From an uncultured Fretibacterium sp. (GTDB lineage: Bacteria > Synergistota > Synergistia > Synergistales > Aminobacteriaceae): a stretch of 12,241 nucleotides of DNA. The position numbers and the translations under genes were made by a program. Shown piece by piece: positions 5,419 through 12,241 of this stretch. Below the pieces are notes generated by a model. That model was not told where the DNA came from and ran no database searches. It saw only the letters and a program-made list of their open reading frames with translations. The first letter of the stretch is position 1, and each line of letters begins with the position of its first letter. The stretch lies in NCBI GenBank assembly GCA_937892105.1, contig CALAUZ010000223.1, positions 1-12,241 of the forward strand, in the 5' to 3' direction.

Positions 5419-8400
5419 ATGTGCCATTCCCAGCAGGATGAACGGAAAAGTTTTATTGAAACCATAACGCAGCTAGGAAACAGCGCAATTCTTATTCACA
5501 TTCGTGATAACGGGAAGCCTGAAGCAGTATACATTTCCCCCGAATATGCCGCAATGATGGAAGATACTCAGGAAGGTTCGGCACGCTACAACGAAACAGG
5601 AGACTTCAGCGCAATAATTTATCCCGAAGACATGCCCATCGTCCGCTACATGCTCGAACACCACATAGCACCCGATAATTCCTACGCAATACAGATACGC
5701 AAGATAACCGCAAAAAATAACATTATCTGGTGCAACGCGCATTTTGCCTTCATCAATGTAGCCGGAGATGATTATGTCTACATCACGTTCTCAGACATTA
5801 CTCTGTTCAAGAACTACGAGGAGAAAATCCGCACAAGTTACGACTCCATCGGGCAGAACTTCTACCATCAGGACAAGTTCACTCTCGGAATGTTCAGGGC
5901 AGACCTTACTCTGGACGCCCTCGAAGAAGTCAGAGGAAAAGACCTCTTTAGCACCGACAAGGAGCAGGAAACCTTTACGGGTATGCTGAAGGCGCGGGCT
6001 AAACACTACATAAACTTCATGGAACGCAGAAAGCTGATAGAGACCTTCAATGTTGATTCGCTGCTTGACGCTTATGTTAAGGGCAAAATAGGCACAAGAC
6101 AGGTTCTTCTTTCACGGCGTGAGAACGGGAATATATGTTACGTTGAGGTCTCGGCCATGATGACACGCAACCCCATCACTGGACATGTTACCGCATTCAT
6201 CACTGAGAGGGAATGCAACAATTCCAAAGTCTATCAGACAATAGTGGATAAGATATTAGCCCGGCAGTTCGAGATGATTGCTTACATGGCAATCGGACGC
6301 TATCACATAACAGTCAGCGATGACCTTACTGAAGGCAGCATACTTCCCAAGAATATGCATGACACTTTCAACGCATATATTCATGATGAAATAGTGCCAA
6401 TTCTTCACGGGACGGACGAGCAAATTCACGAGATGGCACATTCACTTGCGCCGGACTCTATAGCGTTCGGGACGCAGAAGAACTCGCTGTACGAGGTCAA
6501 CATAGTGTGCGAAATTGACGGCAAGATATTCTACAAGCAGTTCAACTTTTATGCCGTTAATCCAGGCTTCTATATCATTCTTGTGTCGGACACAACAAGG
6601 CTTCACCGTGAACAGCAGGAGAGAAGTGAGCAGCTTGAAGAGGCTTTGGAGCTTGCACAGGCGGCAATGCAGCAGGCACGCAGGGCAAATTCCGCGAAAA
6701 GTGAGTTCCTCGCAAACATGTCCCACGAAATCCGCACCCCGATTAACGCTGTTCTGGGAATGAACGAGATGATAATACGCGAGAGTACCAGCGACAGAAT
6801 AACTACTTATGCCCGCAATGTTGAGAGCGCAGGAAGAAATCTTCTGTCCATCATCAATGACATTCTCGACTTCAGCAAGATAGAGGCCGGAAAAATGGAG
6901 ATTGCCGAGAGCGACTACAAGTTAAGCTCAGTGCTTAATGACGTTACGAACATGATAGTGTTCAAGGCCAGGCAGAAGGATCTTGTATTCACGGTAAAAG
7001 TTGATGAGGAACTTCCGGACGGTCTGTACGGTGATGAAGTCAGGGTGAGGCAGGTAGTAACCAACGTTCTGAACAACGCAGTGAAGTATACACATGAAGG
7101 CAGTGTATCCCTCAACATTTCGGGCGGCAAGACCTATGATGAAGACGGCAGGGAAACCATAAACCTTGTGTTCAGGATAAGTGATACCGGAATAGGCATA
7201 AAGGCTGAAGACCTGCCCAAACTGTTCAAGCAGTTCGAGCGGATTGACCTTGTCCAGAATAATACTGTTGAAGGTACGGGGCTTGGACTGTCGATAACGC
7301 GGAACCTTCTCCAGCTAATGAACGGAAGGATAGAAGTCGAAAGCGAATACGGCAAAGGCTCAACGTTCATCATATATCTTCCGCAGAAAGTAATCTCCGA
7401 AGAACCTATAGGCAACTTCCACGACAAGTTCGACCGTTACGTACACACAATGAGGGCATATCAGGAATCTTTCAAGGCTCCCGAAGCGAAAATACTCGTT
7501 GTTGATGATACCGACATGAACTTGACGGTTATAGAGGGACTTCTGAGCAAGACAGAGATACAGCTTGACACCGCCTCAGGAGGCAGGGAAGCTCTCTCAC
7601 TGACGCGGGAGAAAACCTACGACCTCATATTGATGGATCAGAGAATGCCGATAATGGACGGTACTCAGACGATGAAATCCATACGTGAACAGTCAGACGG
7701 TATGAACAGGGAAACACCCATAATATGTCTTACAGCTGATGCAGTAAGTGGAGCGAGGAACAAGTATTTGGCTGAAGGTTTCACCGATTACCTGTCGAAG
7801 CCCGTTGAAGGCCCAAGCCTTGAAGCCGCGCTGATAAAGTATCTTCCGCCGGAAAAGATAGTATTGCAGGAGGAAACTGATGAAGAGCCTGAAGCACCGA
7901 AAGAACGTTCAGCACTTGAGGAGTTCTATTCGCATACTGAGGGGCTGAATTACGCTGAGGCCGTGAAGAACTGTGCTACTGAGGAGATACTGACGAAGAC
8001 GCTGCAACAATTCTGGAACTCCATCAACAATAATCTGCGGGACATTGAAGCCTTCTGGAAGAACGATGACATCAAGAATTACACGATAAAGGTTCATGCC
8101 CTGAAGAGTTCAGCGAGGTTAATCGGTGCAATGGAGCTGTCAAAACAGGCAGCATACCTAGAGGAGTGCGGGAACAATAACGATACTGCAAGCATAGCGG
8201 ATTTCACGCCTGACCTTCTCGCGAATTACAGGAGTTGCCAGACCAAACTGTCGCCGCTTTATGCTCAGGATAAGGACAAGGAGATAATTGCCCCTGAGAG
8301 GCTGAAAGAGGCATACGAGGCTATAAAGGAGTTTACGGCCATGTTTGACAGCGATTCCATTGACGGGATTGTGTCCATGCTCAGGGAGTACAGAATGCCC

Positions 8401-8490
8401 GATAAAGAGGAAGAACGCTTCAACAGGGTTGCAACATGCGCTGATGCTGCTGATTGGGGCGGACTTGAGGAAGCATTGAAGGATTTATAG
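5419..8490 (+). CDS. Soluble hybrid sensor histidine kinase (PAS-like sensors, HisKA, HATPase, receiver, Hpt)
   Basis: A 1023-aa phosphorelay kinase with no membrane segment, so it senses a cytoplasmic signal. Residues 1-135 form a PAS fold ending YVYITFSDITLF. Residues ~145-265 and ~280-395 look like two further divergent PAS-like sensors, the third ending GFYIILVSDTTRL. A coiled linker (396-425) leads to the HisKA box NMSHEIRTPINAVLGMNEM with His436. The ATPase has its N-box around Asn552-Asn553, G1 DTGIGI (589-594) and G2 GTGLGL (619-624). The receiver has Asp696-Asp697, phospho-acceptor Asp740 in ILMDQRMP, Thr772 and Lys794. The Hpt domain carries His893 in VHALKSSARLIGA. A helical tail follows Hpt (about 960-1023). 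All catalytic residues are present. Its stop is 15 bp before the next start, so the two genes form an operon. The signal is unknown. Confidence 0.95.
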   Translation: MCHSQQDERKSFIETITQLGNSAILIHIRDNGKPEAVYISPEYAAMMEDTQEGSARYNETGDFSAIIYPEDMPIVRYMLEHHIAPDNSYAIQIRKITAKNNIIWCNAHFAFINVAGDDYVYITFSDITLFKNYEEKIRTSYDSIGQNFYHQDKFTLGMFRADLTLDALEEVRGKDLFSTDKEQETFTGMLKARAKHYINFMERRKLIETFNVDSLLDAYVKGKIGTRQVLLSRRENGNICYVEVSAMMTRNPITGHVTAFITERECNNSKVYQTIVDKILARQFEMIAYMAIGRYHITVSDDLTEGSILPKNMHDTFNAYIHDEIVPILHGTDEQIHEMAHSLAPDSIAFGTQKNSLYEVNIVCEIDGKIFYKQFNFYAVNPGFYIILVSDTTRLHREQQERSEQLEEALELAQAAMQQARRANSAKSEFLANMSHEIRTPINAVLGMNEMIIRESTSDRITTYARNVESAGRNLLSIINDILDFSKIEAGKMEIAESDYKLSSVLNDVTNMIVFKARQKDLVFTVKVDEELPDGLYGDEVRVRQVVTNVLNNAVKYTHEGSVSLNISGGKTYDEDGRETINLVFRISDTGIGIKAEDLPKLFKQFERIDLVQNNTVEGTGLGLSITRNLLQLMNGRIEVESEYGKGSTFIIYLPQKVISEEPIGNFHDKFDRYVHTMRAYQESFKAPEAKILVVDDTDMNLTVIEGLLSKTEIQLDTASGGREALSLTREKTYDLILMDQRMPIMDGTQTMKSIREQSDGMNRETPIICLTADAVSGARNKYLAEGFTDYLSKPVEGPSLEAALIKYLPPEKIVLQEETDEEPEAPKERSALEEFYSHTEGLNYAEAVKNCATEEILTKTLQQFWNSINNNLRDIEAFWKNDDIKNYTIKVHALKSSARLIGAMELSKQAAYLEECGNNNDTASIADFTPDLLANYRSCQTKLSPLYAQDKDKEIIAPERLKEAYEAIKEFTAMFDSDSIDGIVSMLREYRMPDKEEERFNRVATCADAADWGGLEEALKDL

Positions 8491-8505
8491 GGAGGAAACA
8501 ATGTT

Positions 8506-9198
8506 ATGAAGGAAAAAATACTATACATAAGCGACAGACCTACAATGGGTGCTGATATGCTGATAAAGACACTGAGTGGTACGTTCGAGATACTTCCGTC
8601 ACGTTCCGGCGATGATGTGAAGCATGTACCTGGCATTGTGCTGGTGAACCTTGCGGGGCTTGAGAGTACGGAGCGTGTAAAGTCATTCACGGGGGCAAAA
8701 GTATTCTTTCTGGGAAGCCAGGCTGAAATTGACGCTGCCGGTATTTCTGGTGCAGAGGGTATCGCAAAACCCTTCAACGCCAACGAGATTAAGGCAAAAC
8801 TCTCCTCACTCTCGCAGAACGCTGGGGAAGTTCAGAGGACGTTATTGCTTGTTGATGATGACGCTGTAATGATACGGACGTTAAGGGAGGGACTGAGCAC
8901 GAGCTATAAGGTTCTGCCCGCAAATTCGGGAGCAAACGCACTGAAGATACTTTCGCGCGCAAAACCTGACCTGATACTGTTGGACTACGAAATGCCGGAA
9001 ATGAATGGCCCGCAGGTGTTCCAGACGCTCAGGTCTGATCCTGATACGGCGGGTATACCTGTGATGTTCCTGACCGCGAAGAACGACACGGAGAGTATAG
9101 CGAAGATTGAGGCGTTGAAACCGGAAGGGCACATGTTAAAGACGCTGCCTCTTACGGAGATTAAGGGGATAATACAGGGTTTCTTTGGCGGGAAATAA
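8506..9198 (+). CDS. Response regulator with two receiver folds, the first degenerate
   Basis: A 230-aa protein without a DNA-binding or enzymatic output domain. Residues ~110-230 are a complete receiver: LLLVDDD (Asp117-119), phospho-acceptor Asp160 in LILLDYEMP, Thr190 in MFLTAK and Lys212. The usual Lys-Pro pair is Lys-Thr in this receiver. Residues 1-105 resemble a second receiver that has lost its acceptor: MKEKILYISDR has a single Asp, the acceptor site reads IVLVNLAG with Asn48, while Lys88-Pro89 are kept. This suggests a pseudo-receiver used for dimerising or partner binding. GGAGG at 8491-8495 precedes the ATG at 8506; an ATG at 8501 stops after two codons. It is the obvious acceptor for the upstream Hpt His893. 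It may act by protein-protein contact or as a phosphate sink. Confidence 0.9.
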   Translation: MKEKILYISDRPTMGADMLIKTLSGTFEILPSRSGDDVKHVPGIVLVNLAGLESTERVKSFTGAKVFFLGSQAEIDAAGISGAEGIAKPFNANEIKAKLSSLSQNAGEVQRTLLLVDDDAVMIRTLREGLSTSYKVLPANSGANALKILSRAKPDLILLDYEMPEMNGPQVFQTLRSDPDTAGIPVMFLTAKNDTESIAKIEALKPEGHMLKTLPLTEIKGIIQGFFGGK

Positions 9199-9205
9199 CA
9201 ACAAG

Positions 9206-9232
9206 TCCCCAGTCAGTAGGCTGGGGATTTTT
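9206..9232 (+). terminator. Rho-independent terminator of the kinase/regulator operon
   Basis: CCCCAG at 9207-9212 pairs with CTGGGG at 9221-9226, plus an outer T-A pair, followed by ATTTTT. It stands 8 bases after the stop of the regulator gene. On the minus strand it lies just past the toxin gene stop but has a weaker U tract. Confidence 0.87.
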
Positions 9233-9239
9233 ATGCAGC

Positions 9240-9524
9240 TTAGAACAAGTCGCTGTGTGTTCCTGTCCTTACCAGCCTTAATATTAATGCATCATCTACA
9301 ACCTGATATATCAGTAGCCAGTCAGGCTCTATGTGGCATTCACGCATGTTTTTGTAACGCCGTGATGATACAAGTTTATGGTCTCTGTTTTTCGGGGGAA
9401 GAGATTTTTTGTCTGCAAGTATCGAAACTACTTCAGCGAGTGCGCCAGGGTTTAGCCCTCTTTTGACAGCAAGTTTATAGTCCCGCTTGAACTGACCTTC
9501 ATAAATTATTTTTAGTTTAAGCAT
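9240..9524 (-). CDS. yafQ: YafQ-type mRNA interferase toxin (RelE/ParE superfamily)
   Basis: A 94-aa type II toxin expected to bind the ribosome and cut mRNA in the A site. Residues match the YafQ pattern through the whole length: GQFKRDYKLAVKRG near the start, then KNRDHKL with His49, and RECHIEPDWLLIYQV with Glu62, His64, Asp68 and Trp69. It ends in RTGTHSDLF with His90 and Phe94. By alignment with the remembered E. coli YafQ sequence, these correspond to its known active-site residues, so the toxin looks active. The start overlaps the end of the antitoxin gene by 8 bases, giving translational coupling. It is encoded second, as is normal for DinJ-YafQ. Confidence 0.92.
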   Translation of the reverse strand: MLKLKIIYEGQFKRDYKLAVKRGLNPGALAEVVSILADKKSLPPKNRDHKLVSSRRYKNMRECHIEPDWLLIYQVVDDALILRLVRTGTHSDLF

Positions 9525-9765
9525 TGAGATCCGCCATTAATTCCTCAACGCTCTCAAAAGGCCCGTGAAAATCCGTTCCCTCTAAGGCCGTATCTATCTC
9601 AGGCTCAAGCGCAACCCTAAAAGGCAAACCATGATGTATTATGACTTGACGCAAAAACATATTCACCGCTGTACCCGCGTCAATTCCCAGAGCATCAAAG
9701 ATTTCCTGCGTCTCACGTTTTACTGCGCTGTCTGTCATTATGGTTAAATTAGTATCGTATGTCAT
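9517..9765 (-). CDS. dinJ: RelB/DinJ-family antitoxin
   Basis: An 82-aa antitoxin. MTYDTNLTIMTDSAVKRETQ forms the first part of a ribbon-helix-helix DNA-binding fold, followed by IFDALGIDAGTAVNMFLRQV, the RelB/DinJ hallmark (xLGLxxxxAxxxFLxxx). The C-terminal half (residues ~47-82, RVALEPEIDTALEG onward) is acidic and would wrap the toxin. ATG at 9765 is chosen because AAAGGAG lies 8 bases before it and the fold begins there. An in-frame start at 9804 would add 13 unlike residues and run over the promoter. The protein probably represses its own promoter together with the toxin. Confidence 0.92.
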   Translation of the reverse strand: MTYDTNLTIMTDSAVKRETQEIFDALGIDAGTAVNMFLRQVIIHHGLPFRVALEPEIDTALEGTDFHGPFESVEELMADLNA

Positions 9766-9787
9766 GATGTTATCTCCTTTCCTGTAA

Positions 9788-9802
9788 AGTATAATATAAT
9801 AC
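9788..9802. promoter_or_regulatory. AT-rich palindrome with overlapping divergent -10 boxes (dinJ and EF-G-like gene)
   Basis: GTATAATATAATAC at 9789-9802 is a 14-base imperfect palindrome (12 of 14 symmetric). On the plus strand it holds two overlapping TATAAT boxes (9790-9795, 9795-9800) toward the EF-G-like gene. On the minus strand it holds TATACT/TATATT toward dinJ. Good -35 boxes are not evident on either side. The position, 24 bases before the dinJ start, is where a RelB/DinJ-type autorepressor usually binds. Confidence 0.5.
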
Positions 9803-9847
9803 ATTCATTACATAAATCACACAATAACAGGGAAGGTGTTTATCACT

Positions 9848-11929
9848 ATGGGGGTACGTAAACCCGAAGATACTCGCAGCCTCGCATTATGCGCTCACGG
9901 CGGCGCGGGCAAAACATCACTGGCTGAAGCAATACTTTTCGACAACGGCAACATCACACGCATGGGCAATGTCCAGAACGGAAACACAGTAAGCGATTTC
10001 CAGTCCGAAGAACAAAAGCGCAACATCTCCATCTCAACTTCTCTCATCACCCTCGAACGCAAAGGAAAAACATTCTACGTACTCGATGCACCAGGTTACG
10101 CAGACTTCACCGGAGAAATGAGCGCAGCAATTCGAGTTGCAGACACGGCAGTAATCCTCGTGAGTTCTGTCGGCGGAATTGAAGTCCAGACCAGCAGAGC
10201 TTGGGAATACGCAGAACACCACAACGCTCCCGTCTCGTTCGTCATCTCAAAAATGGACAGGGAAAATGCTGACTTCTCGAAAGTACTTGACGACATAAAA
10301 TCCCAGTTCTCGCAGAACGCTCTCCCTGTTTCTCTGCCTATTGGAGCAGGTGAGAAGTTCACGGGAATAGTTGACGTTCTCAAGGGCAAAGCATACACGT
10401 ACAAGCCTGACGGTTCAGGGAAATTCACTGAGGGCGAAATCCCCGCAGACATGGCCGATGATGCCGCGTCCGCAAGAGAATCTCTCGTTGAAGCAGCCGT
10501 TGAAATGGACGACGAATTGATGGAGAAGTACCTTGAGGGTGAGGAAGTTTCACAGGCAGATTTTGAGCGCACTCTCAAGAAAGCCATCGCCTCAAAACGT
10601 ATCATGCCCGTTTTCGCTCTCTCAGCAACAGCTAATATCGGTGTACCTCAGTTCATGGATTTCATCGCGGACTACTTCCCTTCACCAGTTGACATCGGAG
10701 CAGTTGAGGCAGGAGACGGAGTGAAAGTTGAGCCAAAGACTGACGCTCCATTCTCGGCATTATGCTTCAAGGTAATGGCAGACGCTTTCGTGGGCAAACT
10801 CTCATTCATTCGCGTATATTCAGGCACTCTGTCATCAGAGGGCAGCAACATATACAACGTTGACAAGGGAGAAGATGAACGCATATCGTCATTCAAGATA
10901 ATGACCGGCAAAGACGGCAAGGACGTTAAGGAAGTAATAGCAGGCGACATAGTGGCAATACCGAAGTTACAGAGCGCGCGTGTTGGCCATACGCTTGCGA
11001 CAAAGGGAGGGTTTTCCGCGAACTTCCCGCCGATTGAGTTCCCTAAGCCGGTATACAGTGTTGCAGTTGTGGCGAAAACCAGAGCTGACGAGGACAAACT
11101 GGGCAACGCAATATCCCGTATTCTTGAGGAAGACTGCTCGCTTACGTTCGAGAAGAATGCAGAGACGCGCGACAATGTATTATCCGGAATGGGAGACATG
11201 CACATCAACATAGTGCTTGCGAAGATGAAGGAACGTTACAACGTTGACCTCGACACGAAGACCCCGCAGGTTCCATACCGTGAGACGATAAGGAAAATGG
11301 CGGAAGCTCAGGGCAAACACAAGAAGCAGTCCGGCGGTCATGGGCAGTATGGTGATGTATATATACGTTACAGGCCGTTGGAACGCGGAGAAGGCTTCAA
11401 GTTCATAGACAGTGTTGTAGGCGGAGCGGTGCCGCGCAACTTCATTCCTGCGGTTGAGAAGGGGCTTAGGGAATACATGACTTCCGGGCCGCTTGCGGGC
11501 TTCCCGGTTGTGGACTTCAGTGCGGAACTGTACTACGGCTCATACCATGATGTTGACAGTTCGGAAATGTCGTTCAAGCTGGCAACGAGGTTATCATTCC
11601 GCAAAGGCATAATGGACGCTAACCCTGTACTGCTTGAGCCGGTAATGGACGTTGAAGTTACTGTGCCGGATCAGTTCATGGGCGATGTAATGGGCGATTT
11701 CAACTCGCGCAGAGGCCGTGTAATGGGCATGGAAGGGCACGGGAAATTGCAGGTTGTGAAGGCGCAGGTTCCTCTGGCGGAAATGTTCAGGTATGCGACG
11801 GATTTGCGGTCGATGACTTCGGGTGAAGGGTCATTCTCGATGGAGTACTCGCATTACGAGGAAGTTCCGGGAGACATAGCCAAGAAGGTTATTGCCGCGC
11901 ACAAGAAGGAAGACGAGGAAGAAGAATAA
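9848..11929 (+). CDS. Elongation factor G-like translational GTPase (EF-G-2 type)
   Basis: A 693-aa five-domain GTPase of the EF-G family, acting on the ribosome. The P loop is AHGGAGKTS (16-24), switch II is DAPGYADF (80-87) and the G4 motif SKMD (134-137). Domain II lies at about 290-390. Domain IV holds GKHKKQSGGHGQYGDVY and the tip loop GSYHDVDSSEMSFKLA with His567 kept. Domain V holds VMGDFNSRRGRVMGMEGHG and RYATDLRSMTSGEGSF. In canonical EF-G the P loop is GHxxxGKTT and switch II is DTPGH; here the catalytic His is Tyr84. Both changes mark the EF-G-2/EF-G-like branch, so this is probably not the main translocase. No rpsL, rpsG or tuf flank it, which agrees. ATG at 9848 is preferred to GTG at 9836 because GGGAAGG (9830-9836) overlaps the GTG. 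The tail is acidic (EDEEEE). Confidence 0.93.
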   Translation: MGVRKPEDTRSLALCAHGGAGKTSLAEAILFDNGNITRMGNVQNGNTVSDFQSEEQKRNISISTSLITLERKGKTFYVLDAPGYADFTGEMSAAIRVADTAVILVSSVGGIEVQTSRAWEYAEHHNAPVSFVISKMDRENADFSKVLDDIKSQFSQNALPVSLPIGAGEKFTGIVDVLKGKAYTYKPDGSGKFTEGEIPADMADDAASARESLVEAAVEMDDELMEKYLEGEEVSQADFERTLKKAIASKRIMPVFALSATANIGVPQFMDFIADYFPSPVDIGAVEAGDGVKVEPKTDAPFSALCFKVMADAFVGKLSFIRVYSGTLSSEGSNIYNVDKGEDERISSFKIMTGKDGKDVKEVIAGDIVAIPKLQSARVGHTLATKGGFSANFPPIEFPKPVYSVAVVAKTRADEDKLGNAISRILEEDCSLTFEKNAETRDNVLSGMGDMHINIVLAKMKERYNVDLDTKTPQVPYRETIRKMAEAQGKHKKQSGGHGQYGDVYIRYRPLERGEGFKFIDSVVGGAVPRNFIPAVEKGLREYMTSGPLAGFPVVDFSAELYYGSYHDVDSSEMSFKLATRLSFRKGIMDANPVLLEPVMDVEVTVPDQFMGDVMGDFNSRRGRVMGMEGHGKLQVVKAQVPLAEMFRYATDLRSMTSGEGSFSMEYSHYEEVPGDIAKKVIAAHKKEDEEEE

Positions 11930-11940
11930 GGATTTCCGGC

Positions 11941-11976
11941 AAAAAAAGCCCTCCCCATCAACTTGCGGGAGGGTTT
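11941..11976. terminator. Bidirectional hairpin terminator after the EF-G-like gene
   Basis: CCCTCCC at 11949-11955 pairs with GGGAGGG at 11967-11973, with an 11-base loop. The plus strand has only TTTAG after the stem. Seven A before the stem (11941-11947) give a strong U tract for transcription coming from the right on the minus strand. Confidence 0.78.
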
Positions 11977-11977
11977 A

Positions 11978-12190
11978 GTGAACTACCATCCACCTAACGC
12001 TCGGTGGCGTTTGAGGGGAGAGCTTTCTAATTCTACGAGGACTGCGCTACAGTTTCTATGACTGAAGTCGTCTTACATCCTCTCCAAAGGCATAAGTTCC
12101 CGTAGTCCCTACGGTACAACGAAAATATACCACGCAATTCATCTCCCGCTTATAGAAGCGGGATACTTCTTGCGAAACTTGTTCCTATAG
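11978..12190 (-). mobile_element. Remnant of an IS200/IS605 (TnpB-type) element
   Basis: Read on the minus strand, TVGTTGTYAFGEDVRRLQS resembles the C-terminal tail of TnpB proteins. After a frame change come KALPSNATER, a stop, and a terminal GGTAGTTCAC (ending at 11978), which resembles the right end of these elements. Hairpins typical of IS605 ends are present: CCACC/GGTGG (11990-11994 with 12003-12007), overlapping a rival AACGC/GCGTT stem, CCGTAG/CTACGG near 12101-12115, and TCCCGCTT/AAGCGGGA (12144-12151 with 12156-12163) next to ATGAATTGCG. Most of tnpB and all of tnpA are absent, so it is a ~210-bp non-autonomous or dead derivative, possibly keeping part of the guide-RNA region. Family recognition is from remembered end motifs, not alignment. 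Confidence 0.5.
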
Positions 12191-12241
12191 TCAAAGAAGT
12201 TTAAAAATAGAATAAATAATATCATCAAAATTTTGAAAATA
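12191..12241. other. AT-rich end of the window, no feature seen
   Basis: These bases are almost only A and T on the right, with no open frame, hairpin or promoter that I can defend. Confidence 0.6.

Noticed and set aside
9185..9466. A 93-codon plus-strand frame opposite the toxin gene
   Set aside because: It starts inside the regulator gene, runs through the terminator, and is antisense to the well-supported toxin.
9836..9847. GTG at 9836 as start of the EF-G-like protein
   Set aside because: The ribosome-binding site GGGAAGG ends on this codon, so it can only serve the ATG at 9848.
10096..11211. Long minus-strand open frames inside the EF-G-like gene (10096-10605 and 10672-11211)
   Set aside because: They mirror the codon structure of the real gene and have no start signals or recognisable protein.
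1..12241. CRISPR array, tRNA, rRNA or prophage
   Set aside because: No spaced direct repeats, tRNA-like cloverleaf, rRNA sequence or phage genes were seen on either strand.

Overview
The window looks like a piece of a diderm, probably anaerobic, gut-type bacterial chromosome with mid-range GC. The diderm call rests on the remnant of an RND-type periplasmic adaptor. The EF-G-2-like GTPase, MerR/aldo-keto reductase pair, hybrid kinase with short regulator and DinJ-YafQ module would fit a Synergistota- or Clostridia-like host. That taxonomic guess is weak and comes from resemblance only.

Layout. Positions 1-2456 hold the 3' end of a methyl-accepting chemotaxis protein (MCP), then an exported type-B carboxylesterase closed by a clear terminator. 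Positions 2462-4493 are a gene graveyard. In order they hold the frameshifted C-terminus of an RND periplasmic adaptor (minus strand), a dead IS630-type element (minus), a broken IS5-type element (plus), and the first ~45 codons of an aldo/keto reductase (minus) cut by the IS5 right end. Next to the dead reductase, on the other strand, a MerR-type regulator is intact. Between them survives a promoter with the 19-bp spacer typical of MerR-controlled genes, now pointing into the dead gene.

Downstream of merR is a 47-codon exported peptide gene, followed by a small regulatory block with a near-perfect palindrome over a TTGACA promoter and then a strong terminator. After it comes a two-gene signalling operon: a soluble hybrid histidine kinase (PAS-like sensors, HisKA, HATPase, receiver, Hpt) and a 230-aa protein with one degenerate and one complete receiver. 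The kinase carries its own receiver and Hpt, so phosphate could pass from His436 to Asp740 to His893 and then to Asp160 of the small regulator.

A terminator separates this operon from a minus-strand DinJ-YafQ type toxin-antitoxin pair. That pair is divergent from an EF-G-2-like translational GTPase. The short region between them holds a palindromic AT-rich box containing possible -10 elements for both directions. The window ends with the hairpin terminator of the GTPase and a ~210-bp remnant of an IS200/IS605 (TnpB-type) element, then AT-rich sequence with no recognisable gene.
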